Assembly (NCBI RefSeq): GCF_026151395.1
Contig: NZ_JAMQPV010000001.1
Span: 1,054,001-1,118,000 of the forward strand
DNA length: 64,000 nucleotides
Origin: Leptospira limi
GTDB lineage: Bacteria > Spirochaetota > Leptospiria > Leptospirales > Leptospiraceae
Direction: 5' to 3'
Position numbers and translations under genes: made by a program. Below the pieces are notes generated by a model, which was not told the origin of the DNA, did not search any database, and saw only the letters and a list, made by a program, of their open reading frames with translations. The first letter of the stretch is position 1, and every line of letters starts with the position of its first letter. Of this stretch, positions 46,173 through 54,672 are shown in pieces.

Positions 46173-48206
46173 TTGGAGTTTTCTCTCTCGGACAATCAGG
46201 TTTCAAAAAGAAATAAGTCCAAGTTGTCCATTTGGTTCCTTTTTTTCATTTTACAATTTTCAATTTGGGCAGGGGAGGAAGACCGCAGGAATCCACTCTC
46301 AGGTTTGTATCTCTCTCCCCTCCAGGTGATTTCCTTGGAGGAAGTCAAATCTCTCGACACTGAAAAAAGAATCAACATCGATGAAGATTCTGGGATTGCC
46401 CTTCGAGATGAACCAAAACCAGTGGATCCGAATGCACCTGATGTACCTGTCATCCCTGGTGCAGATTTACCTGTGGATCCAGGACAGGAGACGGGTCCAA
46501 AAAATTTGGAAACTAAGATCCGTGAGGCGGAAGGTCTTCTCAAACGATATTATAGCCAATTCATCGAAGAAAAACGAATCTGGGAAGATCGTGAAAAAGG
46601 AAATGTTTATAATTCTCGCACGGAGATGAATGACATTCGATTATTACTTTGGCAAAGTACTCACAAACATTCTGAAACCTTTATTGTTCGTGACTCACCA
46701 CTTTTGTATTATTTACATACCAAACTCGCAAAACTATATGTAGAATCTGAAAAGTTTGCGCCTGCACTTAGGCATTATATCGCTGCCTTTCGATACCATC
46801 CATTAGAGATGACGGAAGAAGGGTTCCGTATAGGAGAATGGCAAAAAGAAGACGTACTTGGATATGATGAAAGTTCTGCCAAAGAACATGAACGATTGTA
46901 CAATGAGTGGATCCAAGCAGAACAAAAATTAAAAAAAGCAAAGGATGACATTCATCTTAAGGAAAGTAATTGGATTCGAGAAGGAAAACAGTTATCAGAT
47001 TTAGTACCTCAAAGAAAACTTTGGAATGATGAAGTTCGTTTGATAGAAGAAACTAGAAAAAGAGCAAAATCAAATTATGATGATTCCTATAATAAAAGGT
47101 ATTTGGTTTACCTTAACAAACGAAAACAAATTGAATCAAATGATCTTTATGCTTTCGCCAATGTTGTTAAAAAACTAGAAGATGATAACAAAGAAAGACT
47201 CAAGATTGTAAATAAATTAGGAACCGCAGGTAAAGGGATTTACGTTCTTTTTGATTATAAAAGAAATACTGATTTTTTTGCTTATGAACTGATTTTAGAA
47301 AGAGCTTATCGTATTTGGAATGAAAACCCCAATGTATTAAATGACATCGCTGAACAATTTAGGCAAGATGGGAAAAAAGAAAGAGCTGCTGACTTTTATG
47401 AAAAAGCATTAAACGAGTATTTAAAAAATCCAAATCCAACTGACGAAGAGAAAGAAAAAATAATAAAAGCCAATTTGCGTTTAGCAACGATTAATGCAGA
47501 TTTAAAAAGAAATATTTTAGCTGGAAATTATTATGAATCATTTTTTAAATTAAGTCCAGATACACCTGAAAAAACAAGGGTTTCTTATGAAATCGGTGTG
47601 TTTTTTAATCAAAAGATTGGAGATCCTGAAAGAGGTGCCAGTTTTTTAACCTATTGGTTAGAGAAAAACAGTAAAGATTGGAATCCATCCCTCACGGAGG
47701 ATACAGGGCTTCCAGAAATGGAATCGATTGCTTATTTTCATCTTAGTAAAAAAGATAAAAAACTCAAACAATTCGAATTAGAACAAAACAAACTAAACAT
47801 TGCTCTCATGCAGTGGAAAAAAATAGATGAGAAACTCATCTCAGCAGAAAAAGAACGTTTGGAATTAATTGAGAAAAAACAAACTTTGAAAAAAGATTTA
47901 ATGGTCACAACTCTTGATGATGCATTATCACAATATAGATTAATGGATTTAAAAATTGAAGACCAAGATGCTGTGATTCGAGTTTTAGAAACGAAACGGA
48001 ATAAAATTCCTCTCATTAAAATCTTATTTCGATTAGGGGTTCTCGCAGAGGAAAACCGTGATTATAAAAAAGCCAAAGAGTATTACGAATTTGTAATCAA
48101 AGAAGGTGGAGAAACAGACATCCGTGTTGCATTAAAAGAATTGGAACGAATCAAAAAAATATTAGAAACGGGAAATATAGAGCCGCCGATTAACGAGAGT
48201 ATTTAA
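46173..48206 (+). CDS. Large exported TPR/coiled-coil protein
   Basis: The start is TTG 46173, supported by AGGA eight bases upstream. A 677-residue protein with a signal sequence at about 18-34, then a Pro/Asp-rich stretch (about 75-110), a Lys/Glu coiled coil (about 235-330), and TPR-like repeats (DFYEKALNEYLKNP, RAASFLTYW). The C-terminal 20 residues overlap a convergent gene by 17 bases. Known leptospiral TPR proteins of this type are usually cell-envelope scaffolds. No enzyme motif. Function unknown. Confidence 0.8.
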   Translation: MEFSLSDNQVSKRNKSKLSIWFLFFILQFSIWAGEEDRRNPLSGLYLSPLQVISLEEVKSLDTEKRINIDEDSGIALRDEPKPVDPNAPDVPVIPGADLPVDPGQETGPKNLETKIREAEGLLKRYYSQFIEEKRIWEDREKGNVYNSRTEMNDIRLLLWQSTHKHSETFIVRDSPLLYYLHTKLAKLYVESEKFAPALRHYIAAFRYHPLEMTEEGFRIGEWQKEDVLGYDESSAKEHERLYNEWIQAEQKLKKAKDDIHLKESNWIREGKQLSDLVPQRKLWNDEVRLIEETRKRAKSNYDDSYNKRYLVYLNKRKQIESNDLYAFANVVKKLEDDNKERLKIVNKLGTAGKGIYVLFDYKRNTDFFAYELILERAYRIWNENPNVLNDIAEQFRQDGKKERAADFYEKALNEYLKNPNPTDEEKEKIIKANLRLATINADLKRNILAGNYYESFFKLSPDTPEKTRVSYEIGVFFNQKIGDPERGASFLTYWLEKNSKDWNPSLTEDTGLPEMESIAYFHLSKKDKKLKQFELEQNKLNIALMQWKKIDEKLISAEKERLELIEKKQTLKKDLMVTTLDDALSQYRLMDLKIEDQDAVIRVLETKRNKIPLIKILFRLGVLAEENRDYKKAKEYYEFVIKEGGETDIRVALKELERIKKILETGNIEPPINESI

Positions 48207-48738
48207 TGATTTCGTCGGTTTGATCACCAGCTAATTCTTGTTCTAGATTTTCCTGTGTATATCCTTCATCAGGCAAAACTCTAAATTTTACTTCATCAAC
48301 CGTATCACCTTCATGTACGATTTTAATTAAATATTCACCTGTTCTTAGTAAAGAAAATTCATCTCGTATTGCCAGACTATCTGGTTCTACTCGTTTCTTT
48401 TTAATATCAATTTCCACAAAATCCAATTCATATCGGTTGAGTGAAATATGAAAATCTGTTTCAAGTCCAGGATTCCTTGAAAATTGGTAAACATAATGGA
48501 TGGTATCAGTTGGTGAAAAAATAAGATCATCCCTCATCATTTTATAATCGGTGATGGTTTGGATGTGTTGTTCCAGAATGTCCATTTCTTCCATTTTGGT
48601 AGTTGTCCAACCAAATTCACCTTTGGGAACACCACATTGAACAAATACTAACAAAGATAATGTGATTAGGAAACGAGTTATGTTTTTTAGGTGATTCGCG
48701 TGGAAACAATGGGCAAATTTGGCCGACGAATTCTGTCT
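48190..48738 (-). CDS. Small lipoprotein at the end of the pgs operon
   Basis: I place the start at ATG 48738 (the frame opens at TTG 48762), giving 182 residues. A hydrophobic core ends in LVFVQCGVP, a spirochaetal lipobox, so it is probably lipidated. The body is a beta-rich domain with no known family (LDFVEIDIKKKRVEP, GEYLIKIVHEGDTVDEVKF), resembling an Ig- or C2-like fold. It lies on the same strand and 54 bp after the 62-residue gene of the poly-gamma-glutamate operon, so it may serve in export or attachment of the polymer. It overlaps the convergent TPR gene by 17 bp. Confidence 0.72.
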   Translation of the reverse strand, partial: RQNSSAKFAHCFHANHLKNITRFLITLSLLVFVQCGVPKGEFGWTTTKMEEMDILEQHIQTITDYKMMRDDLIFSPTDTIHYVYQFSRNPGLETDFHISLNRYELDFVEIDIKKKRVEPDSLAIRDEFSLLRTGEYLIKIVHEGDTVDEVKFRVLPDEGYTQENLEQELAGDQTDEIIKYSR

Positions 48739-48792
48739 CATCTTATTTAGAATTTCGTCCAAATTGGAAATTTTCTCGTCTGAAATTGGAAG

Positions 48793-48981
48793 TTATTCGA
48801 TTATTTTTCCACGGTCTGAGATGTCTTTTTCTTTGGATGGGGATGAATTTGGCCTATTTTGGAATGTTTCCCTTTGGTTTTTACCAAGTTCTTCTGCAAT
48901 TTTTGCAGGTAAGATCAATATGCGACTCACCCAACGTAAAATGAAAAAAAGTAAAATTGATAATACAATGATCTTTGCCAT
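48793..48981 (-). CDS. Small single-helix membrane protein in the pgs operon
   Basis: A 62-residue protein: an N-terminal hydrophobic helix (residues 4-18) followed by a charged tail. An AGGTGA ribosome site precedes ATG 48981, and the gap to pgsW is 6 bp, so it is translated from the same message. B. subtilis has a small PgsE-type accessory protein in its pgs operon; this one occupies a similar niche, but I see no clear sequence match. Confidence 0.75.
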   Translation of the reverse strand: MAKIIVLSILLFFILRWVSRILILPAKIAEELGKNQRETFQNRPNSSPSKEKDISDRGKIIE

Positions 48982-48987
48982 ATGGAA

Positions 48988-50121
48988 TCACCTGGAACGG
49001 AGTGTGATCGGAAGGTAACGATCTTCTTCATTTTCACCCCAACCGAGTCTCGTTACTCCATACAATCCAATGAGCAAAAAAAGGAAAACAGAAACATACA
49101 AAAACGGATTGTATTCTTCTGAATAAAATACTTTTCCTTCACCTGGTTTTGGAACTTTTTTAGGAGTTAAAGGAAGCCCGAATTTTCTCGCTAATGATTC
49201 AATCTGAATGAAATTGATAACAGGGATTTCCCGTTCTAAAAACGACTTAATCACGGAATTGGGAATATGAACCTCTTCTGGTAAATCAGTGATCAATCCA
49301 TTTTTAAAAACTTGTTTGCCCAAACTTGTTCCTAAAATCGTTGTACCCCCACCTACATTGATAAAAAGTTTGATGGGTTTCCCTTGCGATAACTCATCAT
49401 AGTATTTCATTCTTTTTTCAATGGAGTCTTCAAAGTGGATTGGATCTAATAATTTGACTTTGTTACGTTTTAGTGCACGTAAAAGCATTTCTTTCCCTTC
49501 TTTTGAAGTTCCTGCTGCCTTGTCTTGGATACCACCTAATGATGCATAACTGGATCGATACGAAAATATACCAGAAGATTCTAATTCATTTTCCATATCA
49601 AGCCATAACATCTGAGGATGATTCGCTCCAAATTGGGATGCGGAAGCACTCGATACAATGATAGGTTTTAGTTTTAATGTATCTAATGCAGCAAACAAAC
49701 AAATGTTTAATGCAGGAAATGAACCTGAGATGGCAACAGCTACCGTGTCTCCTTCCTCTACTTTTGCTTTTTTCAGGAATTGAACCATTACAGCAGCAAA
49801 ATTTGGGTTTACGGAAGTTTGTTTTGCCTGCAATGAACCACTGTTACTCGTCACTGGAGTTAAAAATTCTCCAATTAAACCTGAGTTGGTTGGATCAAAT
49901 TCTCTATAATCAGGTTTTTTATGTTTTAGAAGTTCAGGTTTTAAGATTTGGAACCCACGTTCAGCTAATTTAGCTGCATGTAATTTTTTTTTGAAGTATG
50001 GTTGTTCTTTTTTTACCTTACAAGTTTCGATTAATAGTAATCCCATAACACCAAGGACGGCCAGTAAAAATAATGCTACACGTGAATGTTGCCAAGGTGA
50101 CCAATAAACTTTTGTAATCAT
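48988..50121 (-). CDS. pgsW: Poly-gamma-glutamate system protein PgsW
   Basis: A 377-residue protein with a TM anchor at about 15-32 and a second near 345-362. The central domain has a SGSFPALNICLFAAL and INVGGGTTILG pattern. This matches my recollection of the poly-gamma-glutamate system family that accompanies pgsB and pgsC in bacteria lacking pgsA; the activity of the family is not established. It overlaps pgsC by four bases (ATGA) and is followed after 6 bp by the small membrane gene. Confidence 0.85.
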   Translation of the reverse strand: MITKVYWSPWQHSRVALFLLAVLGVMGLLLIETCKVKKEQPYFKKKLHAAKLAERGFQILKPELLKHKKPDYREFDPTNSGLIGEFLTPVTSNSGSLQAKQTSVNPNFAAVMVQFLKKAKVEEGDTVAVAISGSFPALNICLFAALDTLKLKPIIVSSASASQFGANHPQMLWLDMENELESSGIFSYRSSYASLGGIQDKAAGTSKEGKEMLLRALKRNKVKLLDPIHFEDSIEKRMKYYDELSQGKPIKLFINVGGGTTILGTSLGKQVFKNGLITDLPEEVHIPNSVIKSFLEREIPVINFIQIESLARKFGLPLTPKKVPKPGEGKVFYSEEYNPFLYVSVFLFLLIGLYGVTRLGWGENEEDRYLPITLRSR

Positions 50122-50582
50122 AAGTTTTCTAATTCATTTCCTAAAAGAAAAATTAAAAGAATTTTTACGAATATGGCAGCTAAGATTAATACGGAAGTTG
50201 TTTCCAATACTCCTTGTCTTTCGTACCATACAGCGATGAGTCCAGGTATGATAAATCCGATTCCTCTTACTTCTGATAAATACGATAAATCTATGTCTGG
50301 TAAAATTTGATAATTTAATAGATAACCAAAGAAGTATCCAAATAATAAGATGAAGACTATCTTTCTTTTGCCAAAGATCATTAAAAATTTTGAGAGAAGC
50401 TCAACACAGATAAATGATAAAAATGCGATGAGAAATGTGAGAGCGATATTTTTGGGATGTGTGAGGGATAAGGCAAGGTATCCAGGTACAACGAGTCCTG
50501 TACCTAAAATACCAAATAATTCTGAGAAAACTAAACTGATCACCAAACTAAGTCCAATCGACAAAGGAAGAATTTCATTCAT
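50118..50582 (-). CDS. pgsC: Poly-gamma-glutamate biosynthesis protein PgsC/CapC
   Basis: A membrane subunit of the poly-gamma-glutamate synthase. The frame opens at 50630, but ATG 50582 overlaps the pgsB end by 8 bases and gives 154 residues, close to the roughly 150 of known PgsC. It has four to five hydrophobic helices, with ELFGILGTGLVVPGYLAL and RGIGFIIPGLIAVW as the two similar halves typical of the family. Its end overlaps pgsW by four bases. Confidence 0.9.
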   Translation of the reverse strand: MNEILPLSIGLSLVISLVFSELFGILGTGLVVPGYLALSLTHPKNIALTFLIAFLSFICVELLSKFLMIFGKRKIVFILLFGYFFGYLLNYQILPDIDLSYLSEVRGIGFIIPGLIAVWYERQGVLETTSVLILAAIFVKILLIFLLGNELENL

Positions 50583-51771
50583 ATGTTTGTTCTGACCTAT
50601 TCTTAAAGTATAAAGACAAATCCATACCAAGTCCCACTATATTCCCCATTCCAAATACTAATGATTGTTTTGGAAGTATCGATAGTAATGATTCAAATAT
50701 TCCATCTAAACTTAAGTGTTCCCATACATAAATAGGAACATCCGTATTCGAATATGATTTTAAACATTGAAACGCAAATGTAGTAGATGAACCAATTAAA
50801 ATAATGGCATCATAACCTTCCCAATTAGCAAACTCTTTTGTTAGTTGTATGGTTCGTTCTGGGCGATCTTCTCTTGTATGGAATAAAATGAATCGTTTTT
50901 TAATATCAGGATATCTCTGTAAAATAGAATTCCAGATGAGTTTTGTGCTACTCGGATCATTGGCCGCCATTGCATTTACGTAGATAAACTCTTTCCCGAA
51001 AAAGTGAATTGGTAATACGGAAAGTGCTCCTGGATCTGGATTTACTTTCCACATTGCATTTAAGGCATCATTACGTTCCACACCCAATAATTCGCAAACT
51101 TTAAGTGCGAGAAATACGTTCTCTTTGTGTTCCCAATATGGGAACTTTAGTATTTCTTGATCAGTAACAGATTCAATCTCTTCTTTCGATAGAATGATTG
51201 CTTTCGTATTTCGGTCCAAACAAACATCTAGAACTTCTTTTTCAAAATCGTTTGGACCCACAACAAGTGTTCCATTGATTGGGCTTGCTGATAACAATGT
51301 TTTTGCGACATCAATTAATTTTGGTCCCATAATTTCCAAGTGATCTTCTCGAATGTTTGTGATCACTCCAATGTCAGAGTGCAAAATTTGACCTTCGCTT
51401 GCCCACTGGTATCGTGGTTCCAAAGCCATACATTCTAATACAACAATGTCTGCTCCAGATGCTTTTGCTTTTTTGAGAATTTTAATTTGTTCCAATATTG
51501 ATGGTTTTCCAAATCTTGAAATGGATTTTTCGGAACCATCTGGGAATATCATACGAGCAAGTGTTCCTGTTGTTTTTGCAAATACTGAATGTCCAGATAC
51601 GGAGAGACCAGCCCGTATAAGTCTTGTTACGCTTGACTTTCCCCTAGTACCGTTGACGTGGATTCTATGTTTGAATTTTTTTAAAGTTAGATTATGTAAA
51701 ATCACCTCAATTGTATAATAAATTACTAAAACCAAAATAATGAGAAAAAATAAGGTGGCATTTGGTTTCAT
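50575..51771 (-). CDS. pgsB: Poly-gamma-glutamate synthase PgsB/CapB
   Basis: ATP-dependent ligase that polymerises glutamate through gamma-carboxyl bonds; a Mur-ligase relative. It has 398 residues, with an N-terminal membrane helix (about 5-24). The P-loop HVNGTRGKSSVTRLI is at residues 39-52, followed by the diagnostic FAKTTGTLARMIFPDG text of CapB. First gene of the operon pgsB-pgsC-pgsW-62 aa-lipoprotein, all overlapping or closely spaced. A capsule or biofilm role is inferred from characterised systems. Confidence 0.94.
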   Translation of the reverse strand: MKPNATLFFLIILVLVIYYTIEVILHNLTLKKFKHRIHVNGTRGKSSVTRLIRAGLSVSGHSVFAKTTGTLARMIFPDGSEKSISRFGKPSILEQIKILKKAKASGADIVVLECMALEPRYQWASEGQILHSDIGVITNIREDHLEIMGPKLIDVAKTLLSASPINGTLVVGPNDFEKEVLDVCLDRNTKAIILSKEEIESVTDQEILKFPYWEHKENVFLALKVCELLGVERNDALNAMWKVNPDPGALSVLPIHFFGKEFIYVNAMAANDPSSTKLIWNSILQRYPDIKKRFILFHTREDRPERTIQLTKEFANWEGYDAIILIGSSTTFAFQCLKSYSNTDVPIYVWEHLSLDGIFESLLSILPKQSLVFGMGNIVGLGMDLSLYFKNRSEQTYE

Positions 51772-51855
51772 ATTAAAAATTCCAGATGATACATTTCCTT
51801 CAAAGGAATGTAATTTGATTGTAACGTAAATTTGCGAAGATGCACGTAGTTTTCT

Positions 51856-54252
51856 ATGAGCATACGTTACAAATTCTTATTAATATTGAGTGTGAGTCAA
51901 ATTCTTCTTGTAATTGCTCTCACAACTAGTTTTGCCTACCTTTTACAATCTGTCAAAAATATCCCGCAAACACAAAGAGCAGAAGACTTATCACGGAACT
52001 TTCAGCGAGAGTTAGAGTTTAAAGAAGAAAAACTCAGGTTACTATTGGAAGAAATTACCTTTAATGCAAGAACAAGGGAGATTTTGGAAAGAGGACTTAG
52101 TGATCGTCAAGTTTTACAAAGAGAACTTCCTTATTTGCAACAAATCTTAAAACGGTATGGCCTTTCCATTTTTGAACTCGGTGATAACCAAGGAAAAGTG
52201 GTCTTTCGTGTCCATAGACCCAAAGATTTTGGGGATGATAAAAAAAACCAACCCATCATTCAAAATGCTCTGAATGGCCAAGCGACTGCAGCCTTAGAAG
52301 ATGGGCATAGTGGACTTGGATTTCGTTTGGCAGCACCTCTTTTTGGTCGAGGTACGATTCTCATTGGACAAGTCGTTGATGATAATTTTACAAAAACAAT
52401 TTCAAAAGACAATCGGATCCATCTGGCAATTTTTCAGGAAGGAAAGGTGAAAACTGTAGGATCGGATATGATCCGAATGGTGATGAATGAATACCCAGAC
52501 TTACTTTTAGAAGAACAAAGATTTCATTTCCAAAATAAACCTTATTATTTAGTAAAAATTCCATACGTTGGAAGTTCTCAAACAATCAAACAACTTGTAT
52601 TTCATGTGATGATAGATGAGAACGAAGTAGAATCGAAAACGTGGAAAATTTGGTCTTTTTTTGTAGTCGCATCTTTAGTGTTATGTGGCGTTATCTTTCT
52701 GATATCATTTTTATTTTCTCGGGATATGGTCGAAGCAATCAAACTCCTTACATCAGCTATGGTAGATTTGGACCAATGGAAACCTGAAACCTTACCAACC
52801 CATAGAAGTGATGAAATAGGACAGATGGGTCGTGTATTTGTTGAAATGAAAGAAGAGTTAGCTGAACACCAAAATCATCTTGAAGAGATGGTAAACCAGC
52901 GCACTAGAGAACTGAATGATACATTATCCGAAATGCAGAAGATGCAAGAAAAACAGGATGGAGATTATTTTTTAACGTCATTACTCATCAAACCACTCAA
53001 AGGTTCTTTTGCAAAATCAGAGACTGTTTCGATTCAAATTTTTGAAAGGCAAATGAAACAGTTTCAATTTCGAAATAAACAATCTGAGATTGGTGGTGAT
53101 TTATCAGTCTCTGATTCAATTTATCTCATGGGGAAAAAATACACTGTATTCTTAAATGCAGATGCAATGGGAAAATCTATACAAGGTGCAGGTGGTGCCT
53201 TGGTTATGGGAACTGTATTTAAATCCATCATCACACGTACTCAGAAACTAAGATACATGCAGGACAGGCACCCCGAACGTTGGCTAAAGGAATGTTTCCA
53301 GGAAGTACATAATGTATTTATTAGTTTTGATGGTCATATGTTACTTTCCGCTATTTTAGGTTTGGTGGATGAAGAAACAGGTACATTGTACTACATCAAT
53401 GCCGAACACCCGTGGATTGTCTTATACCGAGATGGTGTGGCAAGTTTTTTGGAAAACGAACATTCGTTGCGTAAGATTGGTTTTACGGAAATGAGTGGTG
53501 ATGAAGTAGTCATTCAAATTTATCCATTACGTCCTGGTGATGTATTGATTTTGGGTTCTGATGGCCGGGATGATTTGTTTGTGGGTCATTCTGGTGGAAA
53601 TAGGATGATCAACGATGATGAAACTGTTTTCCTTCGCCATGTTACAGAAGGTGCTGGAGATTTAACAGAGATCTGCCGTGTGATGATGTTATTCGGTGAG
53701 TTAACTGATGATTTGAGTCTGATGAGGATTTCATTTTTAGAGGAAGTTGCCTATGCTGCAAAAGAATCTACAAAAAACAATACATACTATAAAATGTTAG
53801 GTGAAGGAATTCAGTCTTACAGAGATGGAGAATGGAATAATGCTATTTTTGCTTTGGAACTTGCTTTGGAATCTGAACCAGATGATTTGTATTGTTTGAG
53901 AGAATTGTCCAAACTGTACATGAAATCTAAAGATTATGAAAAAGCAATTGTACTTGCAAATCGATATCTACAATTAAATCCAGGTGATACAGACTTTTTA
54001 TTTTACATCGCATATGCTCATAAACAAAAAAGAGATTTTGTGCTTGCGACAGACTATGCAGAGAGACTCAGGTATCGAGATCCAAAGAATTTTAACAACT
54101 TGCTTCTGTTAGCAGAGATATTGATGCATAGAAGAGACATTGAACGATCCAAAGAAGTTTTACTGGCATTACAAGAAATGGCACCAGAAAATCCAAAAGT
54201 ACAAAAACTTAAAAACTTTTGGAAAAAAATGGTAACAACGTCTGTCACATAA
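51856..54252 (+). CDS. Cache/HAMP receptor with SpoIIE-type PP2C and TPRs
   Basis: A 798-residue membrane phosphatase. TM1 is at about 7-28, a periplasmic Cache-like domain at 30-260 (FELGDNQGKVVFRVHRP, LGFRLAAPLFGRG), TM2 at about 265-288, HAMP at about 290-345, a coiled coil, a SpoIIE-like PP2C domain (about 375-640, with IGGD, NADAMGKS, NAEHPW, GSDGRDDLF) and TPRs at the end. Its last 430 residues match those of the 7TM protein at 5432-7999. It faces a STAS protein 37 bp away, the expected substrate. Confidence 0.9.
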   Translation: MSIRYKFLLILSVSQILLVIALTTSFAYLLQSVKNIPQTQRAEDLSRNFQRELEFKEEKLRLLLEEITFNARTREILERGLSDRQVLQRELPYLQQILKRYGLSIFELGDNQGKVVFRVHRPKDFGDDKKNQPIIQNALNGQATAALEDGHSGLGFRLAAPLFGRGTILIGQVVDDNFTKTISKDNRIHLAIFQEGKVKTVGSDMIRMVMNEYPDLLLEEQRFHFQNKPYYLVKIPYVGSSQTIKQLVFHVMIDENEVESKTWKIWSFFVVASLVLCGVIFLISFLFSRDMVEAIKLLTSAMVDLDQWKPETLPTHRSDEIGQMGRVFVEMKEELAEHQNHLEEMVNQRTRELNDTLSEMQKMQEKQDGDYFLTSLLIKPLKGSFAKSETVSIQIFERQMKQFQFRNKQSEIGGDLSVSDSIYLMGKKYTVFLNADAMGKSIQGAGGALVMGTVFKSIITRTQKLRYMQDRHPERWLKECFQEVHNVFISFDGHMLLSAILGLVDEETGTLYYINAEHPWIVLYRDGVASFLENEHSLRKIGFTEMSGDEVVIQIYPLRPGDVLILGSDGRDDLFVGHSGGNRMINDDETVFLRHVTEGAGDLTEICRVMMLFGELTDDLSLMRISFLEEVAYAAKESTKNNTYYKMLGEGIQSYRDGEWNNAIFALELALESEPDDLYCLRELSKLYMKSKDYEKAIVLANRYLQLNPGDTDFLFYIAYAHKQKRDFVLATDYAERLRYRDPKNFNNLLLLAEILMHRRDIERSKEVLLALQEMAPENPKVQKLKNFWKKMVTTSVT

Positions 54253-54289
54253 AGTTAATATATGTTAGGTGATAAATATTTGAGAAAAA

Positions 54290-54628
54290 TTAAGGGTGAA
54301 AGGACTCGATTGCTTCTTCTGTGGATTCGAAGATTTGGATTACAGATGAAATTTTTGAGATTCTAAAAATTTGACGGATGGTTTTGGAAACATTTACGAT
54401 TCTTAAACCTCCTCCTAATTCTGTGAGTTTGTCATTGAGAGACATGATGAGGCCAAATCCAGAGGAGTCGATAAAACTGACCCCTTCCAAATCAAAGATA
54501 AATCGATGTTCGGATTGGGACGCAGATTCTTTGATCCTTTCTTTGAGAATGCCGGCATTTAACATATCTAAGTTGCCAAACAATTTAAGGACTACAATTC
54601 CGTTAGATTTAGATTCTGTATATTCCAT
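54290..54628 (-). CDS. STAS domain anti-anti-sigma factor
   Basis: A 112-residue single STAS domain, like SpoIIAA/RsbV. The conserved DSSGFG (residues 54-59) carries the serine normally phosphorylated by an anti-sigma kinase and dephosphorylated by a PP2C. The LD and EGVSFIDSSG texts match the fold. No anti-sigma kinase or sigma factor is adjacent. It converges on the PP2C gene at 51856, which suggests a partner-switching pair, although the two are not co-transcribed. Confidence 0.92.
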   Translation of the reverse strand: MEYTESKSNGIVVLKLFGNLDMLNAGILKERIKESASQSEHRFIFDLEGVSFIDSSGFGLIMSLNDKLTELGGGLRIVNVSKTIRQIFRISKISSVIQIFESTEEAIESFHP

Positions 54629-54672
54629 CGAATCGCTTAGAGAATAGCCAATTTAATAATTTGGTCAATAGT

